Shown here piece after piece: positions 7,668-15,467 of a DNA stretch of 46,000 bases. Source of the DNA: Chrysomallon squamiferum (taxonomy: Eukaryota; Mollusca; Gastropoda; Neomphalida; Peltospiridae); NCBI GenBank assembly GCA_012295275.1, contig CM022672.1, positions 30,946,027-30,992,026 on the forward strand. The letters are read 5' to 3'. A program made the translations under genes and the position numbers. The notes below the pieces were generated by a model. The model searched no databases. It saw only the letters and a list, made by a program, of their open reading frames with translations, and was not told where the DNA came from. Every line of letters starts with the position of its first letter. The first letter of the stretch is position 1.

Positions 7668-10442
7668 CACAAACGAAAACCATCAATTGAAAACCCTTAA
7701 TATTTATATTTTTTAAGTTTTTGTTGGAATATGTTTACTTTCATACACACTTATATTAAAAATAAAAAATAAAACACCAATTAAAAACCCTACTTTTTTT
7801 CACTCATCTTTCACAGAAGTGCACATACACACACATATATAAAAAAAAAAAAAAAAAAAAGCCCTCATTAATTAAAAAGTCTAAATAAATAAGCATGTTT
7901 TTTTTCTCTCAGAAACCTTGTATGATTTACATTTTTAAAGTTTTTTGTTGGAGAAATGTTTATTTTTTCATCTTTCACACATGCAGCATATTAAAAAAAT
8001 CCAACATAACCACACTGTTCTCTCTCTCAGTACTGATTTATCTTTTTGAAGTAAATTTTCACAGTATAATTAATGTCTTAAATGATTTTGTTAGGAAAAC
8101 TTCCAAAGAACACAGAAACAGGAGGCGACGTTGACCCAGAAAGATGGCTTCCTCGCCGAGAGAGATCTTACTTCCGCGGCAAGAGGAAAGACAAGCGCAA
8201 AGACATTGGTACGATCTGTTTGTTCAGCCTCAGTTCTGTTTTTCATTTCAGTAACTGCCGGGCTTTTTAACTTTACGTTTTCCTCTCAAAATGTCGAAAT
8301 TGTGTGTCAGTGTTTATTTTTGGCAGACTGTTTTTATTTTATTAATAAGCCTGAGAGTTTAGATTCATTTCCAGTAGTGTTATTTCTTTTTTGAAATAAT
8401 TTGTTTTCTTGGGAATATTTGATTTAGATGGTAGAGAGAGATCGTGAGAATATATGAAACAATTTGCAGGATATCTTTTAAATTTGTAAATTTTGATGAA
8501 ATATGTAACAAAGTTTATAATTTGTTTTTATTAATGTTAAGGACAACATAGGTTTAATGATTTCCAATAAAAATAGTGATTGTCTTTTAAATAATTTCAT
8601 GGATGGCAGGCATAATAAAGATATCGTGAGAAAATATAAAATAATTCTCAGATATTCTTTGAATGGTGTAATCTGTTTTTAATTTATGTAATAAAAATAT
8701 ACAGAGGTTTAATTATTTCCAGTAAAGGTGTTTATTCTGTTATAAATAATTTTGTTTCTCGTCAGTGTTTGATGATATTGTAGAAATATGAGAATATATA
8801 AAACAACTGTCATGTTATTTTATACATAATGTAGTTTGTTGTGATAACTAGGTATAACTAGTTTTTATAATTCAGGTTATTTTATAAATATTGTATTTTG
8901 TTTTAATAATGAGGTATAACTTTTTTTTATAATTCAGTTTATTTTATAAACAAAGTTTGTTGTGATAACTAGGTATAACTAGTTTTTATAATTCAGGTTA
9001 TTTTATAAACAATGTAGTTTGTTGTGATAACTAGGTATAAATAGTTTTTACAATTCAGGTTATTTTATACATAATGTAGTTTGTTGTGATAACTAGGTGT
9101 AACTAGTTTTTATAATTCAGGTTATTTTACAAACAATGTTTGTTGTTACTAGGTATAAACAATGATTACTATGTATAACTTGTTTTTATAATTCAGGTTA
9201 TTTTATAAACAATGTAGTTTGTGATAACTAGGTATATGTTTTTTTATAATTCAGGTTATTTTATAAACAATGTTTCTTGTAATAACTAGGTTTATTTTTT
9301 TTGTAATTCAGATTATTTTATAAACAATGTTTGTTGTAATAACTAGGTTTATTTTTTTTTACAATTCAGGTTATTTTATAAACAATGTTGTGATTACTAG
9401 GTATAACTTGTTTTTGTTGTAATTCAGGTAAAGGAACACAAGGTGCTACACCATCAACAGGAGAAGGGTAAGTAATTTTTGATTGACTAATTCAGACTTA
9501 AATTAATTTTCAAATATTTAAAATTAAAATATATAAAATTTACAACAGAAAGAATGATAGGTTTTTAAAAATGCTTTAATGTTAGGTCTGGACAGAAGGA
9601 TAAGCCATTTTTAACTGACTGACTCAGTTGTAGAATAGTTTTCAAGAATTAAAACTGAAATGTTGACAGAATTTTCAAAATGCCTTACTTTAACTACTGG
9701 ACAGAATGGTAAGCCATTTTTAATTGCTAACTCAATCATACGGTTATTTTCTAATACTTAAAAGTAAAATATAAAAAACATTATAACTGCAAGATTGATC
9801 AGGTTTTAAAAATGTCTTACAGTAAGGACTTGAGATGATTTATTACCTCCTACTGTTTCACATAACAGACATTTTTATTACATTCATGAACCAAGATTAT
9901 TGTCATTTATATAAAAATATAAAACTGACAGTAGAGAGTTTATAAAAAAAGATTAAAATTTGGAAATTTCGTTACCACAGTTTCTGTAAAAAAAATCAAA
10001 AAAATCTCTTTACCAATATTTATTTATTTATTTAATATTTATTTATAGAAAATATAATACTAACAGTAGATAGTTTATAAAGAAAAATTTAAATTTAGAA
10101 ATTTCATTACTACAATTTCTGTAAAAAAAAAAGATATAAATCTTGTTACCAATATTTATTTATTTTCTCACCAACATTTACAATGAACATCATTTTATTA
10201 TTTTGAAATTCTTAACATCCTTTCTTTATTATTATTATTTTTTTATTTTTTTAACCAAACTGTTTTAAAATTTCAGGGATGCTCCTGGCCCCAGGTCTCC
10301 TGCTACCAGTGACCCCAGTTCGCCCCGCCCAGGCTCCGGGGGGTCGAATAACACATCAAGTGCAAGCTCAAGACAAGGACCTCGACAACAGAGACCAGCC
10401 CAGGCCAACAAGAAGAAGAAGAAGAAAGGAGGAAAGTGGTAG
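302..10442 (+). CDS. SRP72: Signal recognition particle subunit SRP72, 3' two thirds of gene (14 exons, 5'-partial)
   Basis: SRP72 pairs with SRP68 on the S domain of SRP (7SL) RNA; the particle carries ribosomes with nascent secretory chains to the ER. The coding exons are 302-365, 682-762, 1088-1145, 1478-1609, 2265-2393, 3202-3339, 4206-4301, 5128-5231, 5724-5801, 6363-6488, 6868-6914, 8095-8208, 9428-9467 and 10277-10442. All introns are GT...AG and the phases agree across every junction, giving about 456 residues plus a stop. The order matches the known family: TPR-type helical repeats (exons 1-9), a linker, a Lys/Arg tract (exon 11), the conserved DPERWLP...RERSY RNA-binding motif (exon 12), GKGTQGAT (exon 13), then a Ser/Pro/Gly-rich tail ending KKKKKKGGKW. 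Compared with a usual length near 670 residues, about 200 N-terminal residues lie upstream of the window. No frameshift or internal stop was seen, so it looks intact. Identification is by recalled family motifs, not a database search. Confidence 0.96.
682..762 (+). CDS. SRP72: SRP72 exon 2 of window (TPR helix pair)
   Basis: Encodes RTQLGFVLQQLNRNEEASKL and on to YNQVLKNK. This is a typical TPR pattern (G-x-x-L-Q-L-x-R-x-E-E-A-x-x-L-Y) matching the family stretch that reads QMAYILQLQGRTEEALQLYNQ in vertebrates. It enters and leaves in phase 2, with acceptor ttacacAG and donor GTTAGT. Confidence 0.93.
766..1087. repeat. SRP72 intron 2 with TTC/TTG/TTA trinucleotide runs
   Basis: Plain AT-rich intron; about 968-1018 is a mixed run of TTC, TTG and TTA triplets. 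Nothing else recognised. Confidence 0.7.
1088..1145 (+). CDS. SRP72: SRP72 exon 3 of window
   Basis: Encodes PSDQGTVAVASNNIVTLNK, the conserved SRP72 segment with the NNI(V/I)T(L/I)NK signature. Enters in phase 2, leaves in phase 0 with donor AAG|GTAAAT. Acceptor tttctcAG. Confidence 0.94.
1478..1609 (+). CDS. SRP72: SRP72 exon 4 of window
   Basis: Exactly 44 codons, phase 0 at both ends. It begins DQNMFDSKRKMK, matching the family block DQN(V/M)FDSKKK, and ends LLHLYSNQ. The donor is CAG|GTACAT. The last codons of the exon and the donor reappear about 192 bp downstream in intron 4 (see findings). Confidence 0.95.
1590..1965 (+). repeat. Degenerate ~192-bp tandem duplication spanning the exon 4 donor
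   Basis: The exon end catttgtattcaaaccag|gtacattta at 1591-1619 recurs at about 1782-1810 as catttgtatatacaaacca|ggcacattta. The downstream intron also aligns: ttcttatactt, then aatttcattatttaaa versus aattccattgtttaaa, then attttctgagaaatttaaca versus gttttctgaaaatgttaaca. The copied donor reads GC instead of GT. Confidence 0.7.
2005..2228. repeat. Two (TTA)n microsatellites in intron 4
   Basis: Nearly pure ATT/TTA triplet runs at about 2007-2090 and 2179-2227. Confidence 0.95.
2265..2393 (+). CDS. SRP72: SRP72 exon 5 of window
   Basis: 43 codons, phase 0 at both ends. It encodes SDQCLSLARSLAEKHPD through DISKSIEVLE, aligned with the family AEQCRK...QAAQL...KAIELLQ block of TPR helices. 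The acceptor is tttctgtAG and the donor GAG|GTTTGT is rather weak. Degenerate copies of the exon end occur downstream in intron 5. Confidence 0.94.
2382..2930 (+). repeat. Degenerate ~80-105-bp tandem array copying the exon 5 end
   Basis: The exon end agtatagaagttttagag|gtttg recurs in intron 5 as agtatagaaactttagat (2449), actatagaaacttaagat (about 2534), attttagaaactttagag|gttgg (2633), agtatagaaacttcagat (2712) and agtttagaaacttgggtt (2816). Each unit continues with ataaatctt...gaatt(c/t)atca...gttctgtt. The unit at 2633 preserves a GAG|GT donor-like junction. Confidence 0.75.
3178..3200. repeat. (TTA)n run abutting the exon 6 acceptor
   Basis: The triplet repeat runs directly into the acceptor AG at 3200-3201 and replaces a normal pyrimidine tract. 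Confidence 0.9.
3202..3339 (+). CDS. SRP72: SRP72 exon 6 of window
   Basis: 46 codons, phase 0 at both ends. It begins NYVKKHPESA and ends LGDLSYKPGI, matching the family HPENAAEIKL...ELKHKPG block. The acceptor follows a (TTA)n run directly. The donor ATA|GTAAGT is the first of five tandem copies of the exon end plus donor. Confidence 0.95.
3328..3512 (+). repeat. 37-bp tandem array (5 copies) containing exon 6 end and splice donor
   Basis: Unit 1 holds the last 12 exon bases AAACCAGGAATA plus 25 intron bases. The AATA|GT junctions fall at 3340, 3377, 3414, 3451 and 3488, exactly 37 bp apart. Copies 1-4 keep GTAAGTAA; copy 5 has decayed to GTAATTAA. Since 37 is not a multiple of three and a TAA follows in frame, use of donors 2-4 would truncate the protein. 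Confidence 0.93.
3640..3770 (+). repeat. ~38-bp tandem repeat in intron 6
   Basis: Three to four copies of ttttataaaaccacattcatacacacacaaaaatac-type units at about 3650-3755. The rest of intron 6 up to 4205 is AT-rich without a recognised feature. Confidence 0.75.
4206..4301 (+). CDS. SRP72: SRP72 exon 7 of window
   Basis: 32 codons, phase 0 at both ends, beginning VSALVTLYLSQEDKQAA. This matches the highly conserved MVSALVTMYSHEED block. Donor AAA|GTATGT, acceptor ttttcAG. Confidence 0.96.
4302..5127. other. SRP72 intron 7, AT-rich, no feature
   Basis: Apart from an A-run near 4976-4985 and a short (TA)n at about 5050-5071, this intron shows no repeat array, no open coding segment and no recognisable regulatory site. 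Confidence 0.7.
5128..5231 (+). CDS. SRP72: SRP72 exon 8 of window
   Basis: Starts in phase 0 and ends in phase 2. It encodes PNSSELLTLTKANANFQVKN and on to AAKMLEDIRK, matching the last TPR helices of the family (ANFKLKYG...). Strong donor AAA|GTAAGT and acceptor ttttaacAG. Confidence 0.94.
5724..5801 (+). CDS. SRP72: SRP72 exon 9 of window
   Basis: Encodes SNPNDPRVLAQLISAYSQFN and on to QAKAQ. The block NP.D...LAQLISAYS is strongly conserved in SRP72. Phase 2 at both ends. The donor ACA|GTATCC is weak, but it is the only one keeping frame with the next exon. Confidence 0.94.
5895..6150 (+). repeat. Diverged ~164-bp duplication in intron 9
   Basis: The block gtgcagatcaattatttctg near 5905 followed by aattaaaactcagaattttgacat is repeated near 6069 as gtgtagactaattgtttcag followed by aattaaaaactcaaagattttgatat. 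A fainter third echo (gatttggatatcatcacata) is at about 6210. Confidence 0.6.
6363..6488 (+). CDS. SRP72: SRP72 exon 10 of window
   Basis: Encodes ISKDLPPVAEIAKGIDVDAL and on to ESSFSTLGPKYMKKTQKAEA. It matches the family LSKHLP...VDVEALE...YIRKK linker that follows the TPR domain. Phase 2 at both ends, with donor CC|GTGAGT. Confidence 0.94.
6868..6914 (+). CDS. SRP72: SRP72 exon 11 of window (47-nt lysine-tract exon)
   Basis: A 47-nt exon, phase 2 in and phase 1 out, encoding SVDILIKKKKRKKKKG. This is the basic tract just ahead of the SRP72 RNA-binding motif. Donor AAG|GTATAA, acceptor gttacAG. Confidence 0.92.
6955..7060. repeat. (TA)n/(CATA)n microsatellite in intron 11
   Basis: Short TA and CATA runs including catacatacatacata. 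Confidence 0.8.
7400..8060 (+). repeat. Diverged tandem array with strong acceptor-like sites in intron 11
   Basis: Units of roughly 120-230 bp share aataaataagcatgttttt + ctctctcag, then atgatttatatttttaaat + gttttttgttgga, then catctttcacaca. A (CA)n run at 7638-7663 and an A-run at about 7841-7860 lie inside. Pyrimidine-tract + AG sites occur at 7572-7573, 7911-7912 and 8029-8030. Confidence 0.7.
8095..8208 (+). CDS. SRP72: SRP72 exon 12 of window (RNA-binding motif)
   Basis: Encodes GKLPKN, an ETGGD linker, VDPERWLPRRERSYFR, and GKRKDKRKDI. The DPERWLP.RERSY motif is the signature of the SRP72 RNA-binding domain that contacts SRP RNA. Enters in phase 1 and leaves in phase 1 (ATT G|GTACGA). 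The acceptor gattttgttAG has a modest pyrimidine tract. An in-frame TAA at 8079-8081 excludes extension to the stronger-looking acceptor at 8029-8030. Confidence 0.97.
8400..8812 (+). repeat. Three diverged ~160-185-bp tandem units in intron 12
   Basis: Anchors: gatcgtgagaatatatgaaa near 8440, atatcgtgagaaaatataaa near 8622, and gaaatatgagaatatataaa near 8780. Each is preceded by gtttaat(g)atttcca or a related block. Confidence 0.65.
8813..9427 (+). repeat. ~57-76-bp tandem array ending at the exon 13 acceptor (10 acceptor copies)
   Basis: The unit reads gttattttataaacaatgta + gtttgttgtgataactaggt + ataactagtttttataattcag. The terminal TTCAG occurs at 8875, 8937, 8996, 9058, 9120, 9196, 9254, 9311, 9369 and 9427 (coordinate of the G). 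The last copy is the acceptor inferred for exon 13. Spacings are 62, 59, 62, 62, 76, 58, 57, 58 and 58. Confidence 0.93.
9428..9467 (+). CDS. SRP72: SRP72 exon 13 of window (40-nt exon)
   Basis: A 40-nt exon encoding GKGTQGATPSTGEG across its junctions. GKGTQGAT directly follows the RNA-binding motif in vertebrate SRP72. Phase 1 in, phase 2 out. Its acceptor aattcAG is the last of ten near-identical acceptors in a tandem array, and copies of its donor recur downstream. Confidence 0.94.
9457..9780 (+). repeat. Three diverged copies of exon 13 donor region in intron 13
   Basis: Exon 13 end and donor ggagaagg|gtaagtaattttt followed by gattgactaattcag recur as gacagaaggataagccattttt + aactgactgactcag (from about 9591) and gacagaatggtaagccattttt + aattgctaactcaa (from about 9699). 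The third copy keeps a canonical ATG|GTAAGC donor at 9709-9710. Confidence 0.75.
9915..10170 (+). repeat. ~135-bp tandem duplication in intron 13
   Basis: Two copies (about 9921-10030 and 10056-10165) share (a/t)gacagtagagagtttataaa + aaatttggaaatttcgttac + cacagtttctgtaaaaaaaa + accaatatttatttattt. Confidence 0.8.
10277..10442 (+). CDS. SRP72: SRP72 terminal coding exon
   Basis: Encodes a Ser/Pro/Gly-rich linker (DAPGPRSPATSDPSSPRPGS...) and a basic tail ANKKKKKKGGKW ending in TAG. The family has the same low-complexity tail and Lys-rich terminus. GC content is clearly higher than in the flanking introns. The acceptor is aaaatttcAG. Confidence 0.95.
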
Positions 10443-10530
10443 AAGATATACCTCACAAATAAAAACAAATAAAACCAAAAACTTCAACATTTAAATATAT
10501 ATGTTCATTACTGATATATGTAATTTTTTA

Positions 10531-10567
<37 letters not shown>

Positions 10568-10740
10568 CTAAAAATTCATTTCAGTAATGAATGTTGATTC
10601 AGACAAATTGTGAACAGAAATGTCTAAGACTAGTTTTTCTTTTACTAATGAATTGTTTTTTTTAACTGTTGTATGTCTGGAAAACAATTTTTCTCAGTGT
10701 TTCAACTGACATCTTATTAAAGGTGAGAAGTGAATTGTTT
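10443..10740 (+). other. SRP72 3' UTR and candidate poly(A) signals
   Basis: AT-rich sequence after the stop codon. AATAAA hexamers occur at 10458-10463 and 10468-10473, and ATTAAA near 10716. The first two are so close to the stop that the UTR could be very short; which one is used cannot be told. A (TA)n run lies at about 10540-10562. Confidence 0.45.
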
Positions 10741-10860
10741 GTTTGTGTTGTTTTTTCTGTATAATCGTGTCTTATTATACTTTCTGTTTGTTTGTGTTGT
10801 TTTTTTCTGTATAATCATGTCTTATTATACTTTCTGTTTGTTTGTTGCTTTTTTCTTTTT
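10725..10860 (+). repeat. 64-bp direct tandem duplication downstream of SRP72
   Basis: tttgtttgtgttgttttttc + tgtataatcgtgtcttatta + tactttctg is present twice with one or two changes, at about 10737 and 10788. Confidence 0.85.
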
Positions 10861-10869
10861 TTAAGAAAG

Positions 10870-12360
10870 CCAGACATTTTTTGAAAGGAAAAACAGCATT
10901 AATGTGAATCATTTTCAGAAGTTGTAACAATTACTAGATTTTTTTTTTTTTTTCCTGCAAGTACAAAAAGTACAAATGAAATGAAAATAGCTAATCTGTT
11001 TTTTTGATGGTCAATTTTTGTAGACGTTTTGTAGAATTTTTGTTAAAATAATTGATGACTTCAAATAGAAATAAATCATAACTGATAATGAAATAATACT
11101 TAACCGTTATTAATAAGGCTGATTTCATTTTCTGAATAAAGACATAATAAATAGAAGACTTAAAAATAATAAAAATATAATTCATTTTCCCCTTTACCTC
11201 TATAGAGAATCATATTAATCAAATCTGGTGATGGTATAAAACGCTAGATAATCTATTTCTAAAAGGTGACACTAATTCTATTTTCACTGGATAACCTGAG
11301 TTCACTTGTTAAGTATTTGCATTTAAATTCCTGAATATCATGTTTGTCTGCAAACACACAAACGCCAACAATCCGGGTTCACCAAAGCCGTTTATGTACA
11401 TAGGTAAATTTACTTCATATACAAACAAGCAGTAAATCTACATATTCAATGCAGGCTACAAAAATTTAAAATATTTTTTGCTTCTATTTGGTGTATTAAA
11501 TGAAAATCCATTATATGCTGTCGTCATATATCTTGTGTTTGATTATCTTCTCTTCTTACAGTTTATTAAAATTAAAATTGAAAGCTTGATCGAATTTAAA
11601 AAAAAATCCTTTACGCTAAGGAGCAGACGTGAATTGGTCATCACCTGCTGTTTGTACAATATGCACTTTCATTACGTCACTGAAAAGTGTAAGACCGATG
11701 TATGGTGGGTGTCTCGCAATCAAGAAAGTAGTGATGTCGCGACTACGTTTTCAAGGCCATTACATGAAATCTGTAAAATTCCTCTCCGGTTTTTCGTGTC
11801 AAAGTTTTCGACATCGTTACGGTCACAATTTCTACCTTGTTAAAGAATGGCTTGAGTTCGCGGGTATCATTTACGATTTAGAAAACTAAAACGTGTGAAA
11901 ATAAAATTCACACTTTTGTTTTATTGTCGAAACTACTCTTTCAAGTCTTTGTTATCTGAATAAAAACATTAATTATTTTAATCATGTTTAATTTGTCATC
12001 AAGTGCAAGTTCCCTAGTTTGTTGATACATTTGCATCAGTGAGGTGCGGGCGAATTGTGAAATGCGAGAAACGCAGAAGTACAAATCAGATACTGATCAT
12101 GCGCAGTGGTTTTGGATCAACACCTCTGGAGTCCAGTGGTCTCACTCCACACATACCAGCTGTCATTTCGTATATCATATCAGTGAATGTACTTACGCAT
12201 AGAATCGCCTCCAGTAACTTGAAGAAAAATTTGCATTTAATATAAAATAAAGCTAAGTGAAGGAATAAATAGCTGTATTTTAAAAGTAAGTAAATAAATA
12301 ATAACCAAACCGCTTTATTAACTTGAAAATTAAAAACATCACACAGTCATCACCAATTTT
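10870..12360. other. Intergenic, no recognised gene
   Basis: AT-rich sequence, with a more balanced segment at about 11,620-11,890 and another at 12,030-12,210 (the latter contains catgcgcagtgg). Overlapping open frames of 86-121 codons cross the first segment but have no recognised motif and no splice or initiation context I can defend. Function unknown. Confidence 0.5.
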
Positions 12361-12383
12361 CATTGGGTTTTTTATTTCTTCTG

Positions 12384-12385
<2 letters not shown>

Positions 12386-12414
<29 letters not shown>

Positions 12415-12418
12415 TTCA
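12386..12418. repeat. (TTTA)n microsatellite
   Basis: Nine or so perfect TTTA units. Confidence 0.95.
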
Positions 12419-12799
12419 ACATTTTAATGTATCAAAACGCTCGTTCTGTGAAATCGAGAGAATTTATAATAATGAAAGTCGTTATGGCCTTTCGTTGTGA
12501 ACTATCATTTGTTCACTTTGTATCACAAATGAAACGAATGAAAGTTTAACGACATCCACGCACGAACAATACATTGTCTGTTGGATGTCAAACTATAGTA
12601 AAAGCAAAGGTTAATCATGGTTGAAAAAAAAAGAAAAAGAAAAAAAAGCAAACAAAAATTCAATATATAAATTAAAACACATTGAAAAGAACTGAAAAAA
12701 TGCAGATATCGCCCATAGATAATTAAAATTGAGAATAAAAGTCAATATATGGAAATGTGTATATGTATATATTTTTATTCGTTGTTTTGAATGAGTATG

Positions 12800-13330
<531 letters not shown>

Positions 13331-13399
13331 AAACGAGATGGACACACGCATACCCAAACCAAAGAGGTGTTACACGGAGATAAGCAAGAAGCAGGGGAA

Positions 13400-13807
13400 A
13401 CACCTTAGCAAGGTGAACAGTCACAAGTTTTGTTTGCAGTGAGCGGAACGTGTGATAATATTCCTGCGACGTCTGCGAATGCCAGGAAAACGTTAAAACG
13501 CGAGTGCCGATAGGACGAGTGCAGTGCGCATGTTTTCAGATCAAATCAGGATCGCGGCTGAGTTCCTGCAATTCACTTCGTGTTCCGCGGTTAGAACCGT
13601 TCACGCAAACATCTGACTTTGGGGGAGAAAGGTCAAAAAACACTGGTCCCGGGTCATTAATTAATTTCATTTCTTTGAAACGTAAAAGTGTAGATATCGG
13701 CAGAAATACTGAACAGCAATCGGTAATCTGTCGAAATGATGTTTCTGTTTAGCAGAAAAAACTGGCCACATTGCTAAAACATACCCTCCACCTGTACAGA
13801 AAGGCAG
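13400..13807 (+). other. Repeat-poor, GC-richer island ending in a donor-like site (candidate non-coding exon or promoter)
   Basis: Base composition is far less AT-rich than the flanks and no simple repeats occur. It contains gcagtgcgcatg at about 13524 (NRF1-like half site) and ends in AAGGCAG|GTACGT, a strong donor-type sequence at 13807/13808. An 82-codon open frame (13504-13752) shows no recognised domain. I infer a regulatory element or the first exon of an unannotated transcript; neither is proved. Confidence 0.35.
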
Positions 13808-13827
13808 GTACGTGGTGATTTTCCCAT

Positions 13828-14135
13828 CGCAGTATATTTATTAACTGTAAAACCTCCATGTTAAATTTAATCATTTTAATTTATAATTAATAATTTTTTA
13901 CATTTCCTAAAGTATCTTTCTTATCCTAGTATATTATTAACTGTAAAACCTCCATGTTAAATTTAATCATTTTGATTTATAATTAATAATTTTTTACATT
14001 TCCTAACGCTAGGTATCTATATCTTTCTTATCCAAGTATATTATTAACTGTAAATCGTCATGTTAAATTAACAATTTTAATTTTACCATGTTAATAAAAT
14101 TAATTATTTAAAATTTTCCAGAAGGTTGATATGTA
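13828..14135 (+). repeat. Three tandem ~97-107-bp units
   Basis: Copies start with agtatat at 13831, 13928 and 14035. They share attaactgtaaaacctccatg + ttaaatttaatcatttt + aatttataattaataatttt. The third copy is diverged. Confidence 0.9.
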
Positions 14136-14424
14136 TAACTTTCCTGACGCTATATATATATCATTAATTAATTATATAGTTAAATTAATTATTTTTGAGC
14201 GTATAAAATTTTTGACACACACACATAAATATATAGTTCTGTTTCTGAGGACATATTTTTAATGATACTATTTTTAGACTTGTTATAACGTTTAGCATTA
14301 TTTGAATATTGCAAAATGTTCTAACAATATTTTCTTTAAATGCGCGCGCACACACACACACACTCACATACATATGTACAGGCTGCAGTTACATTTTTAA
14401 TTTTCACCAACAATTTAATTTATA

Positions 14425-15110
14425 TTTTTCAGACCGTATCTATAATCAAGTCGGACAGAAAAGACTAAGGCCATTCAAGAAGCCATGCCTGGATGGATTA
14501 GTTTGTAGTAAACATAGATAGCCTCATTCACTGCAGCTTTTGTTGCAAGTACGCTAAGAACACAGACGTAAGCGAATAAACTCGACTTCAACAGTCTCGC
14601 GCCAGGACCGTGTAATGATAAAGCAATGAAAGTTTTAGTACTGATTGTTCGGAAGAATTCGGGTGGTTTCGTAAGAGATAATGACATGGTCGGGCTACTT
14701 GTTTGCGCGCCGTAACAATTTAATGTAGGCGCAGTTTCAATGAATTACCAGTCTAGTAACAGACTGTGTAATAACAATATTTAGTGTTCGCGCGGTTCAC
14801 AGTCTAGTCGCAGACGTACTACTACACCAAACAGTTACGGACATTAAAAGGAAAGCGTCGTCACAAACGGTCATGTGATTTATCGCGCAGATAATGAAAC
14901 GATAATGTTTCCTTTGCCAGGTGTAACGTTAAACTTGACCGGACATTTTTGTTGCCCGTGTTCCCAGCGTTGTTACATAAGTCTTGTTCTTGTATCAGTC
15001 GCGAAGCTGATGGAAACGATGTTTAAAGTTACGATAAATATTCCTTCAAAATGTCCGCACAAACACGTGTTTTGTTTACGTTTATGCAGCTGCTTAAAAT
15101 CACAATAACA
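14425..15110. other. Repeat-poor, GC-richer island
   Basis: The segment after an acceptor-like tatatttttcAG at 14431-14432 is of mixed composition with many CpGs (for example gtttgcgcgccgtaac at 14700, gttcgcgcggttcac at 14786). Open frames of 70-77 codons on both strands carry no recognised domain. Possible enhancer or non-coding exon; function unknown. Confidence 0.35.
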
Positions 15111-15465
15111 CCATTGTATAAATATTTGTTTTCTTTTGTTTAATTAATTAATATTTTATAGATGTATCTTTACAATGTATTTATTTATTTAATTAGTAGT
15201 AGTATAGTTTTCGTTATTATCATAAATTATTGTTGTTGTTTTATTTTTATTAATATTATAACCAAGTACATATTTTTTTTCTTCTTAATTAATTGTATGT
15301 TTAAGAAGTTAATCTAATAGACTATTATGTTATATTTTATAATTATAGATTTATAATTTTTACTTCTTTTGAGACTTTGGTTTCAATATCTTCGTTAAAA
15401 AAGACGGCCTCACTGTAACACAGAAATTATAATAATTGTATTACTTGATACTAGGGAACGATTAT
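15110..15465. other. AT-rich intergenic sequence, no feature
   Basis: Short TTA/TTG runs only. Confidence 0.6.
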
Positions 15466-15467
15466 TT

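Noticed and set aside
8082-8270. Exon 12 extended as an independent ORF starting at the ATG at 8082
   Set aside because: The ATG lies before the AG at 8093-8094, and the frame runs past the donor at 8209 into intron; the spliced reading agrees with SRP72.
10265-10468. Minus-strand open frame over the last SRP72 exon
   Set aside because: Shadow of the GC-rich coding exon on the opposite strand.
11478-11889. Overlapping 121- and 86-codon open frames as a possible gene
   Set aside because: No recognised motif, two frames compete over the same DNA, and there is no splice or promoter support. Kept only as an intergenic segment of unknown function.
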